Position numbers and translations under genes: made by a program
Notes under the pieces: generated by a model
What the model saw: only the letters and a program-made list of their open reading frames with translations
Databases searched by the model: none
Told to the model about the DNA's origin: nothing
Shown here: positions 25,500 to 32,908 of the stretch, in pieces
Layout: every line of letters begins with the position of its first letter
How positions within the stretch are numbered: position 1 is the first letter of the stretch
Source of the DNA: Halomonas sp. 328
Lineage (GTDB): Bacteria; Pseudomonadota; Gammaproteobacteria; Pseudomonadales; Halomonadaceae
Direction of reading: 5' to 3'
NCBI RefSeq assembly: GCF_015645095.1
Contig: NZ_JADOTW010000019.1
Coordinates: 1-64,000, forward strand
DNA: 64,000 bases

Positions 25500-27088
25500 A
25501 CCAGACCTGTGCCAGCTATCTACTGCGGCTCTTGGAGGCGTACGGCATCGATACCGCCTTCGGGATTCCCGGGGTGCATACCATCGAGCTCTACCGTAGC
25601 CTGGGCGACAGCGCCATCCGCCACGTCACCCCGCGCCACGAGCAGGGCGCCGGCTTCATGGCCGACGGCTATGCCCGGGCCAGCGGCAAGCCCGCCGCCT
25701 GCTTTATCATTACCGGCCCCGGCATGACCAATATCGCCACCGCCATGGGGCAGGCCCTGGCCGACTCCATCCCCATGCTGGTGATCTCCAGCGTCAACCG
25801 TCGCGATACCCTGGGCCGCGGCCAGGGCCGGCTCCACGAGCTGCCCGGCCAGCGCGAGACCCTGGCCGGGGTCAGCGTCTTCAGCCACACCCTGCTCGAC
25901 CCGGCGGCGCTGCCGGAGGTGCTGGGGCGAGCCTTCGCGATCTTCCAGGGCGCCCGCCCGGGGCCGGTGCATATCGAGATCCCCCTGGACCTGCTGGCTG
26001 CGCCCCTGGAGGCCCCGGCGCCGCGCCCGCTGCGGGTCTATCCGCCGGCGGCCCCGGCGGCGGCCATCGCCCAGGCCGCCGACTGGCTGGCCGGCGCCGA
26101 GCGCCCCCTGCTGCTGCTGGGCGGCGGCTGTGCCGATGCCCCCCAAGCGGCCCGCGCCCTGGTGGAGCGCCTGCAGGCGCCGGTGCTGACCACCATCAAC
26201 GCCAAGGGGGTACTGGGTCAGGATCACCCCCTGGACCTGGGCGCCACCGCCAGCCTGCCCGCTGCGCGCCGCCTGGCCGCCGAGGCCGATGTGGTGCTGG
26301 CGCTGGGCACCGAGCTGGGCGAGACCGACTATGACCTGGTGTTCGACAATGGCTTCCGCCTCGACGGGCGGCTGATCCGGGTGGATATCGCCCCCCAGCA
26401 GCTGGCCCGCAACCAGGCCGCCGACCTGGCCCTGGTGGCCGACGTGGGCCAGGTGATGCAGGACCTGGCCGAGGCCCTGCCGGCGCGCGCCGACGATGGC
26501 CGCGCCGCGGCGGTGCGCGACGCCCTGGCCCTCGAGGCGGACCCGGAGCTGGCCCCCTATGTGCCCCTCTATGCCAGCCTGCGGGCGGCGCTGCCCGAGG
26601 CGATCCTGGTGGGCGACTCCACCGGGCCGGTCTATGCCGGCAACTTCCTCGCCTCGCTGCCGGCGCCGCGGCGCTGGTTCAATGCCGCCACCGGCTACGG
26701 CACCCTGGGCTACGGCCTGCCGGCGGCCCTGGGTGCCGCCCTGGCCTGCCCGGAGCGGCCGGTGGTCGCCCTGGTGGGCGACGGCGGCCTGCAGTTCGTG
26801 CTCGGCGAGCTGGCCACCGCCCGCGACCTGGGCCAGGCGGTGGCGGTGGTGATCTGGAACAACCAGGGCTACGACGAGATTCGCCGCTACATGGCCATGC
26901 ACGAGGTGCCCCGGCTCGGCGTCGACCTGGCGCCACCGGACTTCGCCGGCCTGGCCGCGGCCTACGCCTGCCGCTACCGGGCGGTGGGTGACCCGGCCGC
27001 CCTGGGCGAGGCCCTCGGCCGGCTCGACGAGGCGGCCTCGCCGCTGCTGATCGAGGTCGATGCCGCCGCCTGGACCCAGGCCCTGTGA
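25496..27088 (+). CDS. aruI: AruI-like thiamine-diphosphate 2-oxoacid decarboxylase
   Basis: A 530-residue ThDP enzyme. The activating Glu lies in PRHEQGAGFMADGYAR, and the ThDP-Mg motif G-D-G-G-L-Q...N-N-Q-G-Y near residues 425-465. Conserved segments such as GIPGVHTIELYR and ISSVNRRDTLGRGQGRLHEL resemble 5-guanidino-2-oxopentanoate decarboxylase of the arginine transaminase pathway. It would convert a 2-oxoacid to an aldehyde with loss of CO2. It is third gene of the operon, with a 4-base overlap upstream and 32 bases before the transaminase. The substrate could be 2-ketoarginine or an N-methylated relative. Acetolactate synthase is unlikely. Confidence 0.8.
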   Translation: MNQTCASYLLRLLEAYGIDTAFGIPGVHTIELYRSLGDSAIRHVTPRHEQGAGFMADGYARASGKPAACFIITGPGMTNIATAMGQALADSIPMLVISSVNRRDTLGRGQGRLHELPGQRETLAGVSVFSHTLLDPAALPEVLGRAFAIFQGARPGPVHIEIPLDLLAAPLEAPAPRPLRVYPPAAPAAAIAQAADWLAGAERPLLLLGGGCADAPQAARALVERLQAPVLTTINAKGVLGQDHPLDLGATASLPAARRLAAEADVVLALGTELGETDYDLVFDNGFRLDGRLIRVDIAPQQLARNQAADLALVADVGQVMQDLAEALPARADDGRAAAVRDALALEADPELAPYVPLYASLRAALPEAILVGDSTGPVYAGNFLASLPAPRRWFNAATGYGTLGYGLPAALGAALACPERPVVALVGDGGLQFVLGELATARDLGQAVAVVIWNNQGYDEIRRYMAMHEVPRLGVDLAPPDFAGLAAAYACRYRAVGDPAALGEALGRLDEAASPLLIEVDAAAWTQAL

Positions 27089-27120
27089 GCACCACGCCAA
27101 CACAACCAAGGAGCCCTGAT

Positions 27121-28347
27121 ATGCGCTACTCCCGACTGACCGACCGCATCGCCGGCGACGGGGCCGCGGCCTGGGATATCCACTACCGCGCCCTGGCCCG
27201 CCAGGCCGCCGGCGAGGAGATCACCGTGCTCTCGGTGGGCGACCCCGACTTCGCCACCCCGGCGCCCATCGTCGAGAGCGCCGTGGCCAGCCTGCGCGGC
27301 GGCGCCACCCACTATTCGGACGTGCAGGGCAAGCTGGCGCTGCGCCAGGCCATCGCCGACGGCTACCGGCGCCGGGGCATCGCCGCGGGCCCGGACAACG
27401 TCATCGTCATGGCCGGCGCCCAGTGCGGCCTCTATGCCGCCGCCCAGTGCCTGCTCGATCCCGGCGACGAGGTGCTGGTCCCCGAGCCCAGCTATGTCAC
27501 CTACGAGGCGGTGCTGCGCGCCACCGGTGCCGAGCTGGTGCAGGTGCCGCTGAGCGGCGAGGCGGACTTCCGCCTCGACCCGGCGGCCCTGGAGGCGGCC
27601 CTCACCCCGCGCACCCGGGCCATCCTGCTCAACAGCCCCCACAACCCCACCGGCCAGCTGATCGACGCCGAGACCTGGGCGGCGATCGCCGCCCTGTGCC
27701 AACGTCACGACCTCTGGCTGATCTCCGACGAGGTCTATGCCGAGCTGATCTTCGAGGGCGAGCACCTCTGCCCCGCCGGCCTGCCAGGGATGGCCGAGCG
27801 CTGCGTGGTGATCAGCAGCCTCTCCAAGTCCCACGCCATGACCGGCTGGCGCCTGGGCTGGGTGCTGGGCCCCGAGGCGCTGATCCAACACCTGACCCAC
27901 CTGGCGCTGTGCATGCTCTACGGCTGCCCCGACTTCATCCAGGACGCCGCCTGCGAGGCCCTGACCGCGCCGCCCGTCGAGCTGCAGGCGATGCGCGAGG
28001 TCTACCGGGGCCGCCGCGACGCCGCCTGCGCGGCCCTGGCCGAGAGCCCGGCGGTCACGGCGATCCGCCCGCCGGCGGGCATGTTCCTGATGGTGGATAT
28101 CCGCGCCACCGGTCTCTCCTCCCAGGCCTTCGCCGACCGCCTGCTCGACGAGGAGGGCATCTCGGTGCTCTCCGGCGAGGCCTTCGGGCCCTCGGCGGCG
28201 GGCTTCGTGCGCCTCAGCCTGACCGTGGAGGCCGAACGCCTCGCCGACGCCTGTCGACGCCTGGCGGCCTGTGCGGAGCGCGCCCGCGATGCCGGCGCCC
28301 CGCCTGCCCTGTCACCCACCGCGGCCCCGGAGGCCGATTGCCTATGA
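27121..28347 (+). CDS. aruH: AruH-like PLP aminotransferase (arginine:pyruvate transaminase type)
   Basis: A 408-residue fold-type I aminotransferase (class I/II) with NSPHNPTGQ, ISDEVYAEL and the PLP lysine in SSLSKSHAMTGWRLGW. The start ATG at 27121 has AAGGAG 8 bases upstream; an in-frame GTG at 27085 lacks one. With AruI, the P. aeruginosa homologue removes the alpha-amino group of arginine. Here it likely supplies the 2-oxoacid for the preceding decarboxylase. Its stop overlaps the start of the ABC ATPase gene, linking it to an amino-acid importer. Confidence 0.8.
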   Translation: MRYSRLTDRIAGDGAAAWDIHYRALARQAAGEEITVLSVGDPDFATPAPIVESAVASLRGGATHYSDVQGKLALRQAIADGYRRRGIAAGPDNVIVMAGAQCGLYAAAQCLLDPGDEVLVPEPSYVTYEAVLRATGAELVQVPLSGEADFRLDPAALEAALTPRTRAILLNSPHNPTGQLIDAETWAAIAALCQRHDLWLISDEVYAELIFEGEHLCPAGLPGMAERCVVISSLSKSHAMTGWRLGWVLGPEALIQHLTHLALCMLYGCPDFIQDAACEALTAPPVELQAMREVYRGRRDAACAALAESPAVTAIRPPAGMFLMVDIRATGLSSQAFADRLLDEEGISVLSGEAFGPSAAGFVRLSLTVEAERLADACRRLAACAERARDAGAPPALSPTAAPEADCL

Positions 28348-29141
28348 CATCATCACTCGAGCTTCCCCTCCGTCCCCGGGCCGCCACCGCCGATGCGGTG
28401 GTGGCCGACCACCTGATCAAGCGCTATGGCGACCTGGAGGTGCTCAAGGGCGTCTCCCTGAGCGTCCCCGAAGGCACCGTCACCTCCATCATCGGCGCCA
28501 GCGGCTCCGGCAAGAGCACCCTGCTGCGCTGCATGAACCTGCTGGAACGCCCCGACCGCGGCGAACTGGCGATTGCGGATGAGGCGATTCGCTTCGCCCG
28601 CAATCCCCAGGGCGACATCATCGGCCTGGATCGGCGCCAGCTGCAGCGGCTGCGCGCCAAGGTGACCATGGTCTTCCAGCAGTTCAATCTCTGGCCCCAC
28701 CTCAGCGTGCTGGGCAACGTCATCGAGGCCCCCATGCGGGTCAAGGGACTCTCCCGCCGGCGCGCCACCGCCCTCGGCGAGCACTACCTGGAGCGAGTCG
28801 GCATGGCCGACAAGCGCGACGCCTACCCCGCCTTCCTCTCCGGCGGCCAGCAGCAGCGGGTGGCCATCGCCCGCGCCCTGGCCATGGAACCGCGCCTGCT
28901 GCTCTTCGACGAGCCCACCTCGGCCCTCGACCCGGAGCGGGTCAACGAGGTACTGGGAGTGATCCGCGGCCTGGCCGACGAGGGTCGCACCATGCTGCTG
29001 GTCACCCACGAGATGCACTTCGCCCGCGAGGTCTCCGACCAGCTGGTCTATCTCGACCAGGGGCGCATCGCCGCCTCCGGGGCCCCACAAGACGTCTTCG
29101 AGGATCCCCGCTGCCGCCACTTCGTGGCGCCCGCGGCCTGA
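28344..29141 (+). CDS. Polar amino-acid ABC transporter ATP-binding protein
   Basis: A 265-residue ATPase of the HisP/GlnQ type: Walker A GASGSGKST, Q-loop FQQFNLWPH, signature LSGGQQQRVAIARAL, Walker B LLLFDEPTSALD and H-loop VTHEM. It energises uptake by the binding protein and two permeases that follow. The start overlaps the aminotransferase stop (ATGA), so transport and catabolism are translationally coupled. Confidence 0.92.
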   Translation: MTSSLELPLRPRAATADAVVADHLIKRYGDLEVLKGVSLSVPEGTVTSIIGASGSGKSTLLRCMNLLERPDRGELAIADEAIRFARNPQGDIIGLDRRQLQRLRAKVTMVFQQFNLWPHLSVLGNVIEAPMRVKGLSRRRATALGEHYLERVGMADKRDAYPAFLSGGQQQRVAIARALAMEPRLLLFDEPTSALDPERVNEVLGVIRGLADEGRTMLLVTHEMHFAREVSDQLVYLDQGRIAASGAPQDVFEDPRCRHFVAPAA

Positions 29142-29174
29142 ACGCTCCACCAACCATAACGACAGGAGAAGACC

Positions 29175-29945
29175 ATGAAATTCCCCCTGATGATCGCCAC
29201 CGCCGCCACCCTGGGCCTCAGCCTCACCGCCCAGGCCGACGCCCCCCTCAAGGTGGGTATCTCCGGCGAGCCCTACCCGCCCTTCACCTACCGCGCCGCC
29301 AGCGGCGACTGGACCGGCTTCGAGGTGGAGCTGGCCAATGCCATCTGCGACGCCATGGGTCGCGACTGCGAGATCGCCCCCACCGGCTGGAGCGGCATCA
29401 TTCCCTCCCTCAACGCCGGGCGTATCGACATGATCATGAACTCCATGTCGATCACCGAGCAGCGCCAGCGGGTCATCGACTTCACCCGCCCCTACTACTT
29501 CACCCCCGGCGCCTATGTGGCGGCCAGCGACCTGGCGCTGGACATCCCCGACGGCCTGGACGGCCTGATCATGGGGGTGCAGAGCGCCACCACCAACGCC
29601 ACCTATGCGCGCCGCGAGCTGCGCGACAGCGGCGTGGACATCCGTCTCTATGACCAGGCGGAGCAGGTCAACAACGACCTCCTGGCCGGTCGCCTGGACC
29701 TGGTCCTCGCCGACGAGATCGCCATGTTGCAGTTCCTCGACCGGGACGAGGCAGCGAACTTCGAGGTCAAGGCCACCGCGCCCCGCCACGAGGCCTACGG
29801 GGAGGGCATCGGTATCGGCCTGCGCCAGGAGGACGACGATCTGCGCGAGGCCCTGAACGCCGCCATCGCCGCGGTGATCGAGGACGGCACCTGCGGCGAG
29901 CTTTCCGAGCAGTTCCTGGACACCGACGTCTGCGTCTACGACTGA
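29175..29945 (+). CDS. Periplasmic amino-acid-binding protein (SBP family 3)
   Basis: A 256-residue exported protein with a signal peptide of about 22 residues (ends AQA/D). It starts KVGISGEPYPPFTYRAASG, has the family signature GFEVELANAICDAMG, and shows the NAGRIDMIMNSMSIT motif, all typical of lysine/arginine/ornithine-type receptors. The ligand is unknown. Acidic and aromatic residues around the pocket would suit a cationic amino acid. The ATG follows AGGAGAAGACC. It is the ligand-capturing part of the importer in this operon. Confidence 0.9.
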   Translation: MKFPLMIATAATLGLSLTAQADAPLKVGISGEPYPPFTYRAASGDWTGFEVELANAICDAMGRDCEIAPTGWSGIIPSLNAGRIDMIMNSMSITEQRQRVIDFTRPYYFTPGAYVAASDLALDIPDGLDGLIMGVQSATTNATYARRELRDSGVDIRLYDQAEQVNNDLLAGRLDLVLADEIAMLQFLDRDEAANFEVKATAPRHEAYGEGIGIGLRQEDDDLREALNAAIAAVIEDGTCGELSEQFLDTDVCVYD

Positions 29946-29965
29946 GCCATCAACGGCTGCCATGC

Positions 29966-29990
29966 CCCCCGGCGCCAGCAGCGCCGGGGG
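29966..29990 (+). terminator. Intercistronic hairpin after binding-protein gene
   Basis: A 10-base-pair stem CCCCCGGCGC / GCGCCGGGGG with a 5-base loop, in the 77-base gap between the binding protein and first permease. With no T tract it is more likely an mRNA-stabilising or attenuating hairpin, which would keep binding protein in excess over permease. Confidence 0.55.
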
Positions 29991-30022
29991 ACTTCGTCGC
30001 GTGACCGAGGAAAGGTTCCACC

Positions 30023-30730
30023 ATGACTTCGATGACACCGGAGGGGCTCGGCGACTGGGCCGGTCCCATCCTGGCCGGGGCCCTGACCACGGTGCAGATC
30101 GCCGTGCTGGCCTACGCCATCGGCCTGCTGCTCGGGCTGCTGGGGGCCGGCGCCCGACTCAGCCCCTGGGCGCCCCTGCGCGGCCTGGCCACCGCCTACT
30201 CCACCCTGATCCGCGCGGTGCCCGAGCTGCTGCTGATCATCCTGCTCTACTATGCCGGCGCCCAGGCCCTGGACGCCCTGCTGGACCGGCTCGGCATGGC
30301 CGGCGCCGTGCAGATCACCGGCTTCGCCACCGCCGTGGGCGTGCTGGCCTTCGTCCAGGGGGCCTACATGACCGAGGTGTTCCGCGCCGCCATCCTGGCC
30401 ATTCCCCGGGGCCAGCTGGAGGCCGCCGATGCCTATGGCTTCTCGCGCTGGACGCGCTTCCACCGCATCGTGCTGCCCGGGATGCTGCCCAATGCCCTGC
30501 CGGGCATGTCCAACCTCTGGCTGATCCTGATCAAGGACACCGCCCTGATCAGCGTGATCGGCTTCAACGAGCTGTTCTTCACCATCCAGCAGGCCGCCGC
30601 CAGCAGCCGTGCCTACTTCCTCTTCTATGCCGCCGCCGGCGTCATCTACCTGCTGATGACCCTGACCTCCACGGCGCTCTTCGCCCGCCTCGAGCGTCAT
30701 GTGCGCCGCGGCCAACCCACGGAGGCCTGA
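30023..30730 (+). CDS. Polar amino-acid ABC transporter permease (HisQ/ArtQ type)
   Basis: A 235-residue inner-membrane permease with about five helices and the EAA-type coupling loop (EAADAYGFSRWTRFHRIVLPGMLPNALPG). TTVQIAVLAYAIG opens the conserved His/Glu/Gln/Arg permease domain. Pairs with the second permease one base downstream. The ribosome site is GAGGAAAGG. Confidence 0.9.
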   Translation: MTSMTPEGLGDWAGPILAGALTTVQIAVLAYAIGLLLGLLGAGARLSPWAPLRGLATAYSTLIRAVPELLLIILLYYAGAQALDALLDRLGMAGAVQITGFATAVGVLAFVQGAYMTEVFRAAILAIPRGQLEAADAYGFSRWTRFHRIVLPGMLPNALPGMSNLWLILIKDTALISVIGFNELFFTIQQAAASSRAYFLFYAAAGVIYLLMTLTSTALFARLERHVRRGQPTEA

Positions 30731-30731
30731 G

Positions 30732-31457
30732 ATGGACTTTTCCTGGCTGAGCGACCCCTTCTACCAGGCCTACCTGTGGGAGGGCTTCGTCAATACCCTG
30801 TGGCTGCTGCTGGTCTCGGCGGTGGGCGGCCTGCTCCTCGCCGTGGCGGTGGCCCTGGCCCGGCTGCGCGGCCCGCGTCCCCTGGCCTGGCTGGCCTGGG
30901 CCTTTACCACCGTGATTCGCGGCACCCCGCTGCTGGTGCAGCTGTTCTTCTTCTACTATGGGGTGGGCCGGCTGCTGGAGGGGGTCCCGGGCATCCGCGA
31001 CAGCGTCTTCTGGCCGCTGCTGCGCGACCCCTTCTTCTTCGGCGCCCTGACCTTCATCCTCAGCGTCGGCGCCTACTCCGGCGAGGTGATCCGCGGCGCC
31101 ATGCAGAGCGTGCCCCGGGGCGAGCTGGAGGCCGGCCGCGCCTTCGGCCTCTCCGGCTTCCAGGTGCTCTATCGGCTGTGGCTGCCCCGGGCCATCCAGC
31201 TCTGCCTGCCGACCCTGACCGGCGAGATGATCCTGCTGCTCAAGTCGGTACCGCTGGTCTCCACCATCGCCCTGATGGACCTGCTGCAGGCGGCCAATAT
31301 CATTCGCGACGAGACCTTCCTGGTCTACGAGCCACTGCTGCTGATCGCCGGCATCTACCTGGCCACCACCATCGTGTTGACCCTGGTGCTGCGCCTGGTG
31401 GAGCTGAACTTCCCCGGCATGCGCCCGACCCGGCGCCGCTGGCTACCCATTCGCTGA
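30732..31457 (+). CDS. Polar amino-acid ABC transporter permease (HisM/ArtM type)
   Basis: A 241-residue permease. The start ATG at 30732 is preceded by GGAGGCCTGAG and lies one base after the preceding stop. The EAA loop is ELEAGRAFGLSGFQVLYRLW, and IRGTPLLVQLFFFYYG marks the conserved domain. It completes the importer of this operon. Confidence 0.9.
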   Translation: MDFSWLSDPFYQAYLWEGFVNTLWLLLVSAVGGLLLAVAVALARLRGPRPLAWLAWAFTTVIRGTPLLVQLFFFYYGVGRLLEGVPGIRDSVFWPLLRDPFFFGALTFILSVGAYSGEVIRGAMQSVPRGELEAGRAFGLSGFQVLYRLWLPRAIQLCLPTLTGEMILLLKSVPLVSTIALMDLLQAANIIRDETFLVYEPLLLIAGIYLATTIVLTLVLRLVELNFPGMRPTRRRWLPIR

Positions 31458-31471
31458 GCGAGGAGCGGCCG

Positions 31472-32908
31472 ATGCACGTCCTGACCGAGCAATTCATCGC
31501 CAACGCCTGGGTGGCCAGCCAAGCCAGGGCGCGCCACCCCCTGATCGATCCCTACCGAGAGGTGGCGATCGGCGAGGTGACCGCCGGCGATCCTGCCGAC
31601 GTGGAGGCGGCGGTGACCGCCGCCCGCCGAGCCCTGCCCGGCTGGCGGGCGACCCCCGAGGCACGCCGCGGCGATGCCCTGGACGCCATCGCCGCGGGGC
31701 TCGAGAGGCGCCGCGGGGCGCTGGCCGCACTATCGAGCCGCAACAACGGCAAGCCGCTCGCCGAGGCGCGCCAGGACCTGGATGACGCCATCGCCTGCTA
31801 CCGCTACTACGCCACCCGGGCCCGCGCCCTGGGCGAGCGCCAGGGGCAGCGCGACGACGGCGGCATCGACGGCCTGACGGCCCGGCGCTACTGGGAGCCC
31901 ATCGGCGTGGTGGGGCTGATCACCCCCTGGAACTTCCCCCTGGTCAGCAGCGCCTGGAAGCTGGCCCCGGCGCTGGCCGCCGGCTGCACGGTGGTGTTCA
32001 AGCCCTCCGAGGTCACGCCCCTGCCGGAACGCGCCCTGGCGGAGATCGTCCGGGAGGCGGGCCTGCCCCCGGGGGTGGTCAACCTGTTGCATGGCGACGG
32101 CCAGGGCATCGGCGCACCGCTGAGCCGCCATCCGGGCATCGACAAGCTCTCCTTCACCGGCAGCAACCCGGTGGGCGAGGCGGTGATGCGGGCCGCCGCC
32201 CACGGGGTGCGGCCGGTCTCCCTGGAGCTGGGCGGCAAGTCGCCGATCCTGGTCACCGAGGACGCCGACCTGGCCCGGGCCCGGGACCTGGTGATGGCCG
32301 GCATCTGCTACAACGCCGGCCAGATGTGCTCGGCTACCAGCCGGTTGCTGGTCCACGAACGCCTGGCGGACGCCCTCTATGCGGCCATCGACGCGGCCAT
32401 GGGCGCCCTGCGCCTGGGTGATCCCCTGGCCGCGGAGACCGAGATGGGCCCCCTGGTCAACGCCGCCCAGCGCGACCGGGTGCGGGACTATCTGGCCCTG
32501 GCCGAGGCCGAAGGGCTGCCGAGCGAGACCCCGGCGCTCGCCCTGCCCGCGCGGGGCTGCTTCGTGGCCCCGCGCCTCTATCGCGAGGTGCCGACCACCA
32601 GCCGGCTGTGGCGGGAGGAGATCTTCGGGCCACTGCTCTGTGCGCGGCGCTTCGCCAGCGACGAGGAGGCCATCGCCCTGGCCAACGACAGCGACTACGG
32701 CCTGGCCGCCAGCGTGGTCAGCGGCGATCCGGGGCGAGCCGAGGCCATCGCCCGGCGCCTGGAGGTGGGCAACGTCTGGATCAACTGCGACCAGGTGGCG
32801 CCGCCCCACGCCAGCTGGGGCGGCATGAAGGGCAGCGGCATCGGCCGCGAGCTCGGCGAGGCGGGACTCGCGGCCTATCTGGAACCCAAGCGGGTGACCC
32901 TGGGCTAG
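31472..32908 (+). CDS. Betaine-aldehyde/aminoaldehyde-type NAD(P)-dependent aldehyde dehydrogenase
   Basis: A 478-residue ALDH. It has TPWNFPL near residue 150, the catalytic Glu in LELGGKSP and the catalytic Cys in NAGQMCSATSRL, plus EEIFGPLL. It resembles betaine aldehyde dehydrogenases and omega-aminoaldehyde dehydrogenases. In this operon it would oxidise the aldehyde released by the AruI-like decarboxylase (4-guanidinobutanal or a trimethylammonium aldehyde). It is last gene of the operon, 14 bases after the permease, and converges with a 4-base overlap on the peptidase gene. Confidence 0.85.
   Translation: MHVLTEQFIANAWVASQARARHPLIDPYREVAIGEVTAGDPADVEAAVTAARRALPGWRATPEARRGDALDAIAAGLERRRGALAALSSRNNGKPLAEARQDLDDAIACYRYYATRARALGERQGQRDDGGIDGLTARRYWEPIGVVGLITPWNFPLVSSAWKLAPALAAGCTVVFKPSEVTPLPERALAEIVREAGLPPGVVNLLHGDGQGIGAPLSRHPGIDKLSFTGSNPVGEAVMRAAAHGVRPVSLELGGKSPILVTEDADLARARDLVMAGICYNAGQMCSATSRLLVHERLADALYAAIDAAMGALRLGDPLAAETEMGPLVNAAQRDRVRDYLALAEAEGLPSETPALALPARGCFVAPRLYREVPTTSRLWREEIFGPLLCARRFASDEEAIALANDSDYGLAASVVSGDPGRAEAIARRLEVGNVWINCDQVAPPHASWGGMKGSGIGRELGEAGLAAYLEPKRVTLG

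Noticed and set aside
25496-28347. Acetolactate synthase plus branched-chain aminotransferase
   Set aside because: The ThDP enzyme carries AruI-like segments, there is no regulatory small subunit, and the aminotransferase is a class I fold-type enzyme next to a polar amino-acid importer.
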